A stretch of 64,000 nucleotides of DNA from Desulfurispirillum indicum S5 (GCF_000177635.2 NC_014836.1:1872001-1936000), one strand, 5' to 3'. Counted from the stretch's first letter, positions 52,234 to 62,318 are shown. The notes: generated by a model not told the origin, from the letters alone. Program-made: numbers and translations.

Positions 52234-53004
52234 ATGCCGACTATTACCATGAAAGAACTGCTTGAAGCCGGTGTCCACTTTGGTCACCAGACCCGCCGCT
52301 GGAACCCGAAGATGAAACGCTACATCTTCAGCTCACGTAACGGCATCCACATCATCGACCTGCAGAAGACCCTGAAGCTTTTCAAGCGCGCCTATGACGA
52401 AGCTCGCCTGGACGCCCGTGGCGGAGCGAAGTTTCTCTTTGTCGGCACCAAGAAGCAGGCCCAGGATTCCATAAAGGAAGAGGCTCTGCGCTGTGGCATG
52501 TACTTCATCAACCACCGCTGGCTCGGCGGACTGCTCACCAACTTCGGCACCATTCGGAAACGCGTTGAGCGTCTGAAGAACCTGAGTGCCCTGGCTGAAG
52601 AAGGCTATCCTGGCTACTCCAAGCTGGAAGCCAGCCGTATGGAGAAAGAGCGCGAGAAGCTTGAGCGCAACCTGGGCGGTATCCGTGACATGGAAAAGAT
52701 TCCCGATGTCATGGTGATCATTGACCCCAAAAATGAGCATAATGCGGTTCTGGAGGCTCGCAACCTGGGCATCAAGACCATTGCCATCGTCGACTCCAAC
52801 TGCGACCCCGACTACATCGATTTCCCCATCCCCGGTAACGATGACGCTATCCGCGCTATCCGCCTGATCTGCACCAAGATTGCCGACGCTATCCTGGAAG
52901 GCAACTCCCAGCTGGATCAGCAGGATGTTTCTGATTCCGGTGATGCCGCCTACGAGCAGGAAGCAGAAGAGACCACTGAGGAAACGGAAACAGAAAACGC
53001 CTGA
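52234..53004 (+). CDS. rpsB: 30S ribosomal protein S2
   Basis: The 256-residue ribosomal protein shows [59 protein letters not shown], and [35 protein letters not shown]. It has the usual acidic C-terminal tail. The ATG at 52234 follows CGGAGG; the open frame upstream is leader sequence. Start of the cluster rpsB-tsf-pyrH-frr. Confidence 0.98.
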   Translation: MPTITMKELLEAGVHFGHQTRRWNPKMKRYIFSSRNGIHIIDLQKTLKLFKRAYDEARLDARGGAKFLFVGTKKQAQDSIKEEALRCGMYFINHRWLGGLLTNFGTIRKRVERLKNLSALAEEGYPGYSKLEASRMEKEREKLERNLGGIRDMEKIPDVMVIIDPKNEHNAVLEARNLGIKTIAIVDSNCDPDYIDFPIPGNDDAIRAIRLICTKIADAILEGNSQLDQQDVSDSGDAAYEQEAEETTEETETENA

Positions 53005-53075
53005 GGTGTTTCCCCGGAAATATCTCACGCTGTTCCCAATACTACCATTGATTACGTCTTACACAGGAGAAGAAT

Positions 53076-53954
53076 ATGACCGCGATCACAGCGAGCATGG
53101 TGAAAGAGCTTCGTGAAAAGACCGGAGCCGGAATGATGGACTGCAAAAAGGCACTGGGGGAGACCAACGGTGACCTGGAGGCTGCCGTAGACTACCTGCG
53201 CACCAAAGGACTGGCTGCTGCCGCCAAAAAGGCTGGCCGCGTTGCCGCTGAAGGGATGGTGGCGGATTATGTTGGCAACGGTGTGGGAGTTATCGCCGAA
53301 ATCAATTCGGAAACCGACTTTGTTGCCAAAAACGAAGAGTTCCAGCAGTTCACCACTGACATCGCCCGTATCATCGCCAGTGAAAATCCTGCCGACGTGG
53401 ATGACCTGCTGCAGAAGCCATTCGGCGATGGCAATACCGTAGCCGAAACGCTGACCCAGAAGATCGCCAAGATTGGCGAAAACATGAGCATCCGCCGCTT
53501 TAACCGCATGCAGGGACAAAATGTTGCCACCTACATCCACATGGGTGGAAAAATCGGTGTCATCGTCAATCTCAATGGTGGAGACGGCGAGCTGGCCAAG
53601 GATCTCTGCCTGCATATCGCGGCCTCGAATCCCCAGTTCCTGGATCAGTCTTCGGTAGACCCGGAGTTTATCGCCCGTGAAGAAGCGGTCTTTACCGCCA
53701 AAGCCCAGGAAGAGGGCAAGCCGGAGAAGATTATCGCCAATATCGTCAAAGGCCAGGTGTCCAAGCGCCTCAAGGACGTCTGCCTCCTGAATCAGCCCTT
53801 TGTCAAGAACCCCGACCTGTCCATTGAGCAGCTGCTCAAGGAAAAAGGCGCATCCATCGTGGCTTTCAGTCGCTTCCAGTTGGGCGAAGGGATAGAGAAG
53901 AAGGAATGCAACTTTGCTGAAGAAGTTCAGCAACAGGTTCAGGGCTTGCGCTGA
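53076..53954 (+). CDS. tsf: Elongation factor Ts
   Basis: The 292-residue factor recycles EF-Tu. It has MVKELREKTGAGMMDCKKALGETNGDLEAAVDYLR, the Tdf-x-NEEF signature SETDFVAKNEEFQ and ASNPQFLDQSSVDPEFI. It lies 71 bp after rpsB and ends in a terminator. Confidence 0.98.
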   Translation: MTAITASMVKELREKTGAGMMDCKKALGETNGDLEAAVDYLRTKGLAAAAKKAGRVAAEGMVADYVGNGVGVIAEINSETDFVAKNEEFQQFTTDIARIIASENPADVDDLLQKPFGDGNTVAETLTQKIAKIGENMSIRRFNRMQGQNVATYIHMGGKIGVIVNLNGGDGELAKDLCLHIAASNPQFLDQSSVDPEFIAREEAVFTAKAQEEGKPEKIIANIVKGQVSKRLKDVCLLNQPFVKNPDLSIEQLLKEKGASIVAFSRFQLGEGIEKKECNFAEEVQQQVQGLR

Positions 53955-53967
53955 ACACATCATAACC

Positions 53968-53998
53968 GCTCAGAGCCTCCGGCTCTGAGCTTTTTTTT
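53968..53998 (+). terminator. Terminator after tsf
   Basis: GCTCAGAGCC-TCC-GGCTCTGAGC followed by eight T. Some read-through into pyrH is likely, as no separate promoter is obvious before pyrH. Confidence 0.9.
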
Positions 53999-54027
53999 GG
54001 TTCATATCAATCCAGGGGAGAAACCAA

Positions 54028-54738
54028 ATGGCAAAATACAAGCGAGTACTACTGAAAGTCAGTGGCGAAGCACTGATGGGCAACCTTGGCTATGGCATCG
54101 ATCCGGCTGTAGCCAATGAGATAGCGGAAGAGATCCGTGACGCAGTGCGGGCCGGTATTGAGGTGGCCATCGTGGTTGGTGGTGGCAATATTTTCCGTGG
54201 AGTAGCTGCCAGTGCCAAGGGTATGGATCGCTCAACGGCAGACCACATGGGCATGCTGGCGACCATGATTAACTCTCTGGCCCTGCAGGATGCCCTGGAG
54301 CAGATAGGCGTGTTCACCCGCGTCCTTTCAGCCATCGATATGAAAGCCATCTCGGAGCCCTACATTCGCCGTCGCGCCGTACGGCACCTGGAAAAGGGGC
54401 GAGTGGTCATCTTTGGGGCGGGCACCGGGAATCCGTACTTTTCCACCGATACCGCCGCGGCCCTGCGCGCCAATGAAATCAATGCCGAAATCATACTCAA
54501 AGCCACTTCCGTGGATGGCGTCTATGATGCCGATCCCCGCACAAATCCCAACGCTGTGAAATTCGAAAGCCTCACTCACATGGAGATGCTCACCAGGGAA
54601 CTGAAGGTCATGGACAGTACGGCTGCCAGCTTATGTATGGACAACAATATTCCCATTGTGGTATTCAGTCTGAAAACCAAGGGCAACATCTTTAAAGCCA
54701 TCTGTGGTGAGAAAATTGGAACAATCATTGAGGAATAA
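54028..54738 (+). CDS. pyrH: Uridylate kinase
   Basis: The 236-residue UMP kinase has [61 protein letters not shown] and [12 protein letters not shown]. It is full length. It precedes frr by 2 bp. Confidence 0.98.
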   Translation: MAKYKRVLLKVSGEALMGNLGYGIDPAVANEIAEEIRDAVRAGIEVAIVVGGGNIFRGVAASAKGMDRSTADHMGMLATMINSLALQDALEQIGVFTRVLSAIDMKAISEPYIRRRAVRHLEKGRVVIFGAGTGNPYFSTDTAAALRANEINAEIILKATSVDGVYDADPRTNPNAVKFESLTHMEMLTRELKVMDSTAASLCMDNNIPIVVFSLKTKGNIFKAICGEKIGTIIEE

Positions 54739-54740
54739 AC

Positions 54741-55298
54741 ATGGTGAATGACGTCTACAGTGAAGTAAAAGAAAAAATGCAGAAAGCCGTGGAAGCCACA
54801 CGCAAAGACTTTTCCACGCTACGCACCGGACGGGCGTCAACAGCGCTCCTGGATAATGTCAAAGTGGACTATTACGGCACGCCCACTCCCCTCAAGCAGG
54901 CAGGCAGCGTTACGATTCCCGATGCCACGACTATTTCCATTCAACCCTGGGAACCCCATATGCTGCCGGCCATCGAGAAGGCCATTGTAGCCGCAAACCT
55001 TGGCGTCACGCCATCCAATGACGGTCAGATGATCCGCATCTCCATCCCGCCGCTCACAGAGGATCGCCGCAAGGAGCTGACCCGCCAGGTCAAGAAATTC
55101 GCCGAGGATGGCCGCATTGCCGTACGCAATATTCGCCGCTTTGGTAATGACTCTGTCAAGGCACTGGAAAAGGATAAGCTGATCACTGAAGACGAGGCCA
55201 AACGCGCCCAGGAAGAAGTTCAGAAAATCACTGACGGTTTCGTCAAAACCATTGATGAGATGGCAGAAGCAAAAGAGAAAGAATTGATGACCGTCTGA
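54741..55298 (+). CDS. frr: Ribosome recycling factor
   Basis: The 185-residue factor splits post-termination ribosomes with EF-G. Motifs: MQKAVEATRKDFSTLRTGRAS, YYGTPTPLKQAGSV, NLGVTPSNDGQMIRISIPPLTEDRRKEL and RRFGNDSVKALEKD. It is followed by a terminator-like hairpin and, unusually, by cdsA rather than uppS. Confidence 0.98.
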   Translation: MVNDVYSEVKEKMQKAVEATRKDFSTLRTGRASTALLDNVKVDYYGTPTPLKQAGSVTIPDATTISIQPWEPHMLPAIEKAIVAANLGVTPSNDGQMIRISIPPLTEDRRKELTRQVKKFAEDGRIAVRNIRRFGNDSVKALEKDKLITEDEAKRAQEEVQKITDGFVKTIDEMAEAKEKELMTV

Positions 55299-55328
55299 TA
55301 CCAACATTGCGGAACCTATGCTATGATC

Positions 55329-55358
55329 GGCCACAGAGTCACGATTCTGTGGCCTTTT
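55329..55358 (+). terminator. Terminator or attenuator between frr and cdsA
   Basis: GGCCACAGA/TCTGTGGCC (55329-55337, 55346-55354) is followed by TTTTCC, a short T tract. It lies only 30 bp upstream of the cdsA start, so it may tune read-through. Confidence 0.7.
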
Positions 55359-55389
55359 CCTTAGCCCCCGACTGGTGAGTACTTCTATT

Positions 55390-56172
55390 ATGAAAAAACG
55401 CATTCTGACCGCTGCCATCGCCATTCCCATCGTATTGTGGCTTGTGATTGGCTCCCCATTTTATGTTTTTGGCTTTGCCTGTGCCCTGGCGGCTGCCATA
55501 ACCGCATATGAGTATTTCGGATTTACCGGCCACCGTGGCCTGCTGGTACTGTTGTGCCTCTTTCTCGCCGTCTTCACCATGAGTTTCGGCATTCATTTCG
55601 GGATGGCAGTATGGGTTGCTTCTGCCTTTATCTGCGTGGCACTGGGCATGATGCGCGCCGATGGCATTGAGGGATACCTGGCGGCAACGGCTCGCTACAG
55701 CTTTGCCTTTCTCTACATCGGCATTGGCTACAGTGCCATTATCGTCCTGCGCGAGCACGGTTATGAATTTCTGCTGGCAATGATGCTGAGTGTGTGGGCT
55801 GCCGACACCTTTGCCTACTTTGGTGGCAAGCTGCTGGGCAGACACCCCATGTCGCCGAAAATCAGCCCCAACAAAACCCTCGAAGGGCTGGCATTCGGCA
55901 TAGCCGGAGCAACCATTACCTACTCCGTGGTGATGGCGTTTTTCCCCGTCGCGTTCCTCATTCATCCAGCCTTTATCGGTCTCGCCGTCGGTGCGATCTC
56001 CGTGGTGGGCGACCTGGTGGAATCTGCGCTGAAGCGCTCCGCAGACGTCAAGGACTCCGGCAGTATCCTGGCGGGACATGGTGGCATGTTTGATCGCATG
56101 GACAGTATGATTTTCACCGCGCCGCTCTACCTTATTCTGATCATTCTCCTGATGGCCAACGTCTCTCAGTAA
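55390..56172 (+). CDS. cdsA: Phosphatidate cytidylyltransferase (CdsA)
   Basis: The 260-residue membrane enzyme makes CDP-diacylglycerol. It has about seven hydrophobic helices and the CDS signature SALKRSADVKDSGSILAGHGGMFDRMDS near the C-terminus. The typical LPGHGG reads LAGHGG here. The ATG at 55390 is chosen; a GTG at 55375 is in frame. Neither has a strong ribosome-binding site. Confidence 0.93.
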   Translation: MKKRILTAAIAIPIVLWLVIGSPFYVFGFACALAAAITAYEYFGFTGHRGLLVLLCLFLAVFTMSFGIHFGMAVWVASAFICVALGMMRADGIEGYLAATARYSFAFLYIGIGYSAIIVLREHGYEFLLAMMLSVWAADTFAYFGGKLLGRHPMSPKISPNKTLEGLAFGIAGATITYSVVMAFFPVAFLIHPAFIGLAVGAISVVGDLVESALKRSADVKDSGSILAGHGGMFDRMDSMIFTAPLYLILIILLMANVSQ

Positions 56173-56183
56173 GGTTTCCCCGC

Positions 56184-57338
56184 ATGCACAGTACACGCCA
56201 GTCCCTTTCCATTCTCGGCTCAACGGGCTCCATCGGCTGCAGTGCCCTGGAAGTGGCACGTCAGCACCGCGACAAAATCCGCATCGTCTCACTGGCCGCC
56301 GGCAATAATCGCGAAGCCCTGTTAGGTCAGATCCAGGAGTTCCGCCCTGCGCTGGCCAGTATCGCCAGCCGCGAAGATGCCCTCTGGCTGAGTCAGCAGG
56401 TTGATATTCCCGTTTTCTGGGGCCCGCAAGGCCTGCGGGAGTGCGTCCACCACCCCGATGTTTCCATGGTTCTGGCAGCCATGGTGGGCAGCGCTGGTCT
56501 CGCGCCGGTGATTGAGGCTATTCAGGCTGGCCGTGACATTGCTCTGGCCAACAAGGAGATCCTGGTGGCTGGCGGTGAACTGGTCATGAAACTGGTCAAA
56601 CAACACGGCGTTCGACTTTTGCCCGTGGACAGTGAGCACAGCGCCATTATGCAGTGCCTTGAGGGTCATCGCCACGCGGAGATATCCAGCATCATCCTCA
56701 CCGCCAGTGGCGGTGCCTTCCGCGACTGGAGCCTGGAGAAAATGCAGAGTGCCACGGTCAACGACGCCCTGCGTCATCCCAACTGGAACATGGGACGCAA
56801 AATCACCATTGACTCTGCCACCATGATGAACAAAGGACTTGAACTTATCGAAGCACGCTGGCTTTTCGATGTCCCACCTGCCAGACTTGATGTGGTGATC
56901 CACCCGGAAAGTATCGTGCATTCCATGGTGGAGTATGTGGATGGCTCCATGATAGCCCAGCTTGGTACCCCTGACATGCAGGCTCCCATCGCCTACGCGC
57001 TGTTCTATCCCCATCGCTATGCCCTGGATATCCCCCCTTTGAAGTTACATGAAATCGGAGCTCTGCACTTCCAGCAGCCCGATCTGCTGAAATATCCCTG
57101 CCTGCGCATGGCTCAGTGGGCCATGGAACAGCAGAGCAGTGCCTCGGTTGTGCTCAATGGATCCAATGAGGTGGCGGTACAGCTCTTTCTCAACGGAAAA
57201 ATCCCTTTTGCCGGCATCAGCTCCATGGTGGAGCGTACGCTGGAACAACACACCCCGTGCACTCTGAACTGCGTGGAGGATGTACTGGAAATCGATAAAT
57301 GGAGCCGCCGGAAGGCGCAGGAAGGTATAGTCGCATGA
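56184..57338 (+). CDS. dxr: 1-deoxy-D-xylulose 5-phosphate reductoisomerase
   Basis: The 384-residue enzyme catalyses the second step of the MEP isoprenoid pathway. It has the NADPH motif LGSTGSIGCSALEV, ALANKEILVAGGELVM, LLPVDSEHSAIMQCL with the metal residues, NMGRKITIDSATMMNKGLELIEA and SNEVAVQLFLNGKI. It shares ATGA with rseP. Confidence 0.98.
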   Translation: MHSTRQSLSILGSTGSIGCSALEVARQHRDKIRIVSLAAGNNREALLGQIQEFRPALASIASREDALWLSQQVDIPVFWGPQGLRECVHHPDVSMVLAAMVGSAGLAPVIEAIQAGRDIALANKEILVAGGELVMKLVKQHGVRLLPVDSEHSAIMQCLEGHRHAEISSIILTASGGAFRDWSLEKMQSATVNDALRHPNWNMGRKITIDSATMMNKGLELIEARWLFDVPPARLDVVIHPESIVHSMVEYVDGSMIAQLGTPDMQAPIAYALFYPHRYALDIPPLKLHEIGALHFQQPDLLKYPCLRMAQWAMEQQSSASVVLNGSNEVAVQLFLNGKIPFAGISSMVERTLEQHTPCTLNCVEDVLEIDKWSRRKAQEGIVA

Positions 57339-58402
57339 GTTTTGCTGTCGCCATTCTTCTCTTAGGTCTGCTGATTTTCTTCCACGAACTGGGGCACTTC
57401 CTGGTTGCCAAGGCATGCAAGGTCGGCGTGGAAGTTTTTTCCATAGGATTTGGTCGCAAGCTGCTCAGCTTTCGCCATGGGGAAACCGAATACCGCCTCT
57501 CCATGATTCCCCTGGGAGGCTACGTGAAAATGATGGGCGAAAGCCTGGAGGGTGCCGATGAGCAGGCTGCGGTACCCCATGAAAAATCCTTTGCCCATAA
57601 GAGCGTCTGGCAACGCATGGCCATTGTGGCCGCTGGTCCCCTCTTCAACTTTCTGCTGGCCATCGTCCTGCTGAGCCTTGTACACATCAACGGAGTTCCC
57701 AGGCTTGAGCCAATCATCGGCACTGTCCAGCCCGATTCGGCCGCCTATGCTGCCGGCCTGCAGCCAGGCGATCGTATCATCACCATCAATGACATGGAGA
57801 TACACTTCTGGGATGACATCACCCGCCAGATCCACCTGCTGCCTGGCGTAGAAGTCAGAGTGGTCGTCGAGCGCAACGACCAACTCGCCAGCTTTCAGAT
57901 AACACCGCGCCAGCGCACGGTTCAGAATATCTTCGGCGAGGACAGGGAAGTCGGCTTTATCGGCATCACAGCATCGGAGCAAACCGTGAACGTCCGGTAT
58001 GGCCCTCTGCAGTCCCTCGGCATGGGCGTGGTGCGCACCTGGGAACTGACCAGCCTCACCTTTCAGTCCATTGTCAAGCTGATCCAGCGAATCATTCCAG
58101 CGGACAATATCGGCGGACCCATCATGATCGTCCAGGTCGCCTCAGAGCAAGTCTCCCACGGATTCAACTCCGTGCTCTTCTTCGCGGCACTGATCTCCGT
58201 CAACCTGGCAATTCTCAATTTGCTGCCCATACCCATTTTGGATGGTGGGCACCTGATGTTCTACATATATGAGGCAATCCGCGGCAAAGCGCCAAGCCTC
58301 AAAGCCAGGGAGATTGCCGCGCGCATCGGCATGGCGCTGTTGCTGTGTCTGATGTTCTTCGCCTTTTACAACGATATCAGGCGAATTATCGTCGGTGGCT
58401 AG
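57335..58402 (+). CDS. rseP: Site-2 protease RseP (RIP metalloprotease)
   Basis: The 355-residue membrane protease has the zinc motif FFHELGHFLVA in helix 1, one PDZ domain (about 120-200, GLQPGDRIITINDMEI), and NLLPIPILDGGHLMF in a later helix. It cleaves anti-sigma factors and remnant signal peptides within the membrane. The start overlaps the dxr stop. DegP at the right edge of the window belongs to the same envelope stress theme. Confidence 0.96.
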   Translation: MSFAVAILLLGLLIFFHELGHFLVAKACKVGVEVFSIGFGRKLLSFRHGETEYRLSMIPLGGYVKMMGESLEGADEQAAVPHEKSFAHKSVWQRMAIVAAGPLFNFLLAIVLLSLVHINGVPRLEPIIGTVQPDSAAYAAGLQPGDRIITINDMEIHFWDDITRQIHLLPGVEVRVVVERNDQLASFQITPRQRTVQNIFGEDREVGFIGITASEQTVNVRYGPLQSLGMGVVRTWELTSLTFQSIVKLIQRIIPADNIGGPIMIVQVASEQVSHGFNSVLFFAALISVNLAILNLLPIPILDGGHLMFYIYEAIRGKAPSLKAREIAARIGMALLLCLMFFAFYNDIRRIIVGG

Positions 58403-58509
58403 CACGTGCCGCCAGCCGGTCATGGAGAGCGGTTGTACACCGCCCTCCATTCAGCCCCTGTGTTTTTCCCGCTTCTACCCCCTTCGCTCTTCTATTCCGT
58501 GACATGTTC

Positions 58510-59843
58510 CTACCCCAGTATCAGCATTCCAAGCGTGTATCCCACCAGGCATGCGCTGATGACGCCGATCAGCCCAGGTGCCATGAAGCTGTGATTGAAG
58601 TACCACTTGCCGATTTTCGTGGTTCCGGAAGTGTCAAAATTCACGGTTGCAATATCGGAAGGATAGTTGGGAATAAAAAAGTAACCGTAACTGGCTGGCA
58701 TGATCCCCACCAGCAGCGCTGGGGGAAGTCCCAGGCCAAGGCCGACAGGCAGCATCATGCGGCAGGTGGCAGCCTGACTGTTGACGACCACGGACACGAT
58801 GAACATCGCCAGGGCAAAGGTCCAGGGGTAGGCGGTCACCATTTCCGTAATACCTCCCTGAAAGCTGGGCAATGCGTACTTAAAATACGTGTCGCTCATC
58901 CAGGCGATACCGAAAATCGCAATGGCTGCCACCATTCCTGATTTAAAGACCACCCCTTCGGGTACCAGCGATGGACGGGTTTTGGTCACCAGCAAAATCA
59001 GGCCACCGAAGGCCAGCATCATCATCTGGATAACCAGTGACATGCTGACGGGACGATCTCCCTCGCTCAGGGTGCGCAGCTCAGGGTACATGGCAATGAT
59101 GACGATGACCACCAGCGCCAGAAAAAAGAGCAGCACCGCGTTGCGCGAGGAAGTGGGGAGCTTTTCGCCAAGGGTGGTTGCCGTGGTCTCTTCGATGCGC
59201 TTTCTCCACAATGGATCCTGCAGACGACGCTGATACTCTTTATCATCCTTGAGCTCAACTCCGCGCCTGATACTGTAGAGCGACATCAGAACCGTGCCGA
59301 TGAAAGTCGCCGGAACGGTGACGGCCAGAATGGACAGCAGGGTGATGTTCGGGGCTATTCCACTGAGCTGCGACAGATAGTAGACAACCGCTGCTGAAAT
59401 CGGACTGGCGGTAATGCCGAGCTGGGACGCCACAGAGGCAGCTGCCATGGGACGCTCAGGGCGAATGTTGTTTTTCAGGGCCACGTCTCCGATGATCGGC
59501 ATGATGGAATATACCGCGTGACCGGTTCCCAGCAGAAACGTCATGGTATAGGTGACCATGGGTGCCAGAAGGGTGACATTTCTGGGCCGCGAACGCAGCA
59601 GGCGTTCAGCGACCTGCAGCATGTACTTCAAGCCGCCGGCTGCCTCAAGGATGGCGGCGCAGCGCAGGTCACCACCGCGATGATGATCAGCATCACATCA
59701 ATGGGAGGACTGGTTGGCGGCATCTTGAAGAGGAACACTTCAATAACGAGGCCGATACCGGAGACAACACCCAGCCCGATACCGCCGTAACGACTCCCCA
59801 GGTAAAGCATGAGCAGGAGAAAGAGAAATTGAATGTACAACAT
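58510..59843 (-). pseudogene. Anaerobic C4-dicarboxylate transporter (Dcu family), frameshifted
   Basis: The N-terminal part starts at an ATG at 59843 with AAGGAG upstream (MLYIQFLFLLLMLYLGSRYGGIGLGV...IIIAVVTCA) but then reads PPSLRQPAA and stops near 59628. The rest is in another frame from about 59660 down to 58510 (ILEAAGGLKYMLQVAERLL, then LLAPMVTYTMTFLLGTGHAVYS, and more than eight membrane helices). The break is at GCTGCGCCGCC near 59655; two extra bases there relative to the expected DcuA/B spacing explain it. Without it, the protein would be full length (about 440 aa). Regulators DcuS/DcuR-like are intact beside it. Confidence 0.8.
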
Positions 59844-59875
59844 GATGGACTCCTTTCGCATCTCAGGATCACAAT

Positions 59876-59893
59876 ATGTGAATCATTGCACAT
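59876..59893. promoter_or_regulatory. Crp/Fnr-family operator before the Dcu transporter gene
   Basis: ATGTGAATCATTGCACAT is an 18-bp near-perfect palindrome matching TGTGA-N6-TCACA with one mismatch. It is 33 bp upstream of the transporter start, between it and the regulator gene. The known anaerobic control of Dcu systems by Crp and Fnr makes this plausible. Confidence 0.5.
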
Positions 59894-60007
59894 TCCATGG
59901 TGCGTCACGGATAACATAAAGTAAATAAAGGGGAAATTAAGGATATTAATTCTCTTTCGGCGATTGTGCTGATTATGTTCACGGGCGACGGGCTGGAAAA
60001 AATCCTT

Positions 60008-60694
60008 TCAGCGGCGCAGATAGCGGCGTTCCGGCCTCCCCACAGCGCCATAGATGAGATCAGCTTTGAGAAATCCCTCGGCAACCAGAAACTCCAGGTA
60101 ACGACGGGCAGTAGAACGACTGGTACCGATGGCACGACCCATTTCCTCGGCATTGATATCCGTCAGGGCAGAGTCGTCGAATACTTTCCGAACTTTGCTC
60201 AAGGTCAGAGGGTCGATGCCTTTGGGCATGGTGCCACTTGAAGGGTCCGGCGTATGCTGGATGTGCAGAAATCGATCCACATCCTGCTGATCCAGGAGGT
60301 TGCCGGATTGCAGGTGCTGAAAATAGGTGTGGTAATTCAGCAGCGACTCCTGGAAGCGCGGAAAGGAGACTGGCTTGATGATGTAGTCGAAAACTCCTCC
60401 ACGCAAGGCTTCCTGGAGAGAGGCGATCTCTCGGGCAGCGGTAATGAGGATGATGTCACATGGTTGCTTCCTGGATCTGATATGAAAAAGCAGCTCCATG
60501 CCATTGCCCTCGGGAAAAAAGAGATCCAGCAGCACCACATCGGGCTGCAGGATTTCGACCATTTCCATCGCATCCACGATGCGGTTGGCGATGCCGACAG
60601 TTTCAAAGTGCTCAAGTTTTTCAACAAATCGCTGGTGCAAGTTGGCAATGCGAAGGTCATCATCTACGATGAGAATGCGGATTTCTGGGATCAT
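60008..60694 (-). CDS. Response regulator, CitB/DcuR family
   Basis: The 228-residue regulator has a receiver domain (RILIVDDDLRIANLH, Asp in VVLLDLFFPEGNGMELL, ILITAAR, Lys in YIIKPVSFPRFQESL) and a C-terminal HTH of the CitB/DcuR type (INAEEMGRAIGTSRSTARRYLEFLVAEGFLKADLIYG). The kinase gene overlaps its start by 35 bp. It likely activates the adjacent dicarboxylate transporter gene. Confidence 0.92.
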   Translation of the reverse strand: MIPEIRILIVDDDLRIANLHQRFVEKLEHFETVGIANRIVDAMEMVEILQPDVVLLDLFFPEGNGMELLFHIRSRKQPCDIILITAAREIASLQEALRGGVFDYIIKPVSFPRFQESLLNYHTYFQHLQSGNLLDQQDVDRFLHIQHTPDPSSGTMPKGIDPLTLSKVRKVFDDSALTDINAEEMGRAIGTSRSTARRYLEFLVAEGFLKADLIYGAVGRPERRYLRR

Positions 60695-62249
60695 TGGCCT
60701 TCTCCTGTTGGTGTACTTTTGGAATTATGACGGTGAAGAGAGCTCCCCCCAGCTCTCCCGCGCCAAAGATGATCTCTCCTCCCAACTGTTCAACAGCCTG
60801 CTTCACCAGAACCAGGCCAACGCCGCGACCACGTCCGCTCTTTGTGGTCACACCCCGCTGAAAAAGAGTGCGGGCAATGGATTCAGCAACACCGCTCCCC
60901 GAGTCCTCCACCTCAATAACCAGATCCGGCCCCAGATCGGTGAGATAGAGGCTGACCCGTGCGGGATGGCCCTGTTGGTCACGGGCGGCGTCAAAGGCGT
61001 TGTCCAGGAGGTTGCCAATGATGGTCACCAGGGATTCCCGGTTCACCTGGGACGGGACATCGGAAAATGAATTCTGCGGGTCAAAGGCCAGGGAAACCTT
61101 GAGCTCACATGCGCGGTTGTATTTCCCCAGAATGAGACCGGCAATGACCGGATCCGGTACAGCGCAAACCAGGGAGCGCACCAGATTTTCGTATCCGCTG
61201 GCCTCATTGATGACCAGGTCGAGGGCTTCCTGGTACGCTTCCAGCTGTATAAGCCCTGCGATGGTGTGCATCTTGTTGGAATATTCATGGGTCTGTGAAC
61301 GCAGCAGCTCTGAATAGGCATGCATATGGGTGAGTTCCTGCGCCAGCCGGTCCAGCTCATCCTTTGGACGGAAGCTGATCACCATTCCGGTGCGTGGGTC
61401 CTCAAGGGGAAGAATATTCACCACCATGACCCGATTTGCCAGGATCATTTCACGGTCAAGCTGCTGCTCGCGATTTTTGACGATTTGCCGGAGCTCGGAG
61501 CAGGAGTGCACATCATCCAGGGGCAGACCATGAAAGGATGTCTGCTGATCCATACCCAGGTAGGCATAAGCAGCCCGGTTGGCATAGGTAATGGTTCCCG
61601 CGCCATTGATGGCAATGATCCCTTCGCGGATCGCGCTGATGATCGCGTTGCGCTCATGGAACAGCGCGGCGATTTCGTAGACCTCAAGGCCCATGATGGC
61701 GGCCTTGAGACCACTGGAAATTACCGCTGCTCCCATAAGGCCGAAGAGCAGGACCACAAGGATATAGCCCAGTATCTCCATCTGCTGGCGACGGACCATA
61801 AGATCCATGTCACTGGTCAGGTAACCCACCGCCACAAATCCGATGATCTGTTCCTGCGCATCGCGAACGGGGACAATACCCCGCAGCGAAGGACCAAGGC
61901 TTCCTATGGCGCTGGACACGTACGCCAGCCCTTCATTCAGGGCAGGACCAAGGTCACCACCAAGAAAACGCTGACCGATTCTCTGCGGATTCGGATGTGA
62001 CAGACGAATTTCGTTGCGATCGCCAACGACGATATACTCGGCACCAACGGTCATTCGCAGAGATTCGGCAAAATCCTGCACAGAACGGGAATCTCCCTGC
62101 TCAATTCCCTGGCGAATCAGAGGATTCTTGGCCACCGAGTGGGCAAGGTCCAGCGCTTTACTCGACATCTGGTCATGGAGCAGGTTCTTGGTGAAATCAG
62201 AAAACAAGGCACCTATCAGGCCGACCAGGATGATAAGCAACACGGTCAC
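60660..62249 (-). CDS. Sensor histidine kinase, CitA/DcuS family
   Basis: At least 529 residues: membrane helix 1, a periplasmic PDC/PAS-like sensor with HPNPQRIGQRF, VSSAIGSLGPSLRGIVPVRD, helix 2 near 165-190, a cytoplasmic PAS (IISAIREGIIAINGAGTITYANRAA), a DHp of the CitA type with SQTHEYSNKMHTIAGLIQL and an HATPase domain (NLLDNAFDAA, DSGSGV, GRGVGLVLV). The GTG at 62249 is the first canonical start, but it falls inside helix 1; the frame continues upstream to a CTG at 62318 with GGGGGTG nearby, which gives a normal cytoplasmic N-terminus. The sensed ligand is probably a C4-dicarboxylate or citrate. Confidence 0.9.
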   Translation of the reverse strand: MTVLLIILVGLIGALFSDFTKNLLHDQMSSKALDLAHSVAKNPLIRQGIEQGDSRSVQDFAESLRMTVGAEYIVVGDRNEIRLSHPNPQRIGQRFLGGDLGPALNEGLAYVSSAIGSLGPSLRGIVPVRDAQEQIIGFVAVGYLTSDMDLMVRRQQMEILGYILVVLLFGLMGAAVISSGLKAAIMGLEVYEIAALFHERNAIISAIREGIIAINGAGTITYANRAAYAYLGMDQQTSFHGLPLDDVHSCSELRQIVKNREQQLDREMILANRVMVVNILPLEDPRTGMVISFRPKDELDRLAQELTHMHAYSELLRSQTHEYSNKMHTIAGLIQLEAYQEALDLVINEASGYENLVRSLVCAVPDPVIAGLILGKYNRACELKVSLAFDPQNSFSDVPSQVNRESLVTIIGNLLDNAFDAARDQQGHPARVSLYLTDLGPDLVIEVEDSGSGVAESIARTLFQRGVTTKSGRGRGVGLVLVKQAVEQLGGEIIFGAGELGGALFTVIIPKVHQQEKANDPRNPHSHRR

Positions 62250-62318
62250 CAGCAGGCTGAGTTTCGCTTGTAAACGGCGTGGCAGAAAGCGGTCAATGCG
62301 CAGGAAGAGGTTGTTCAG

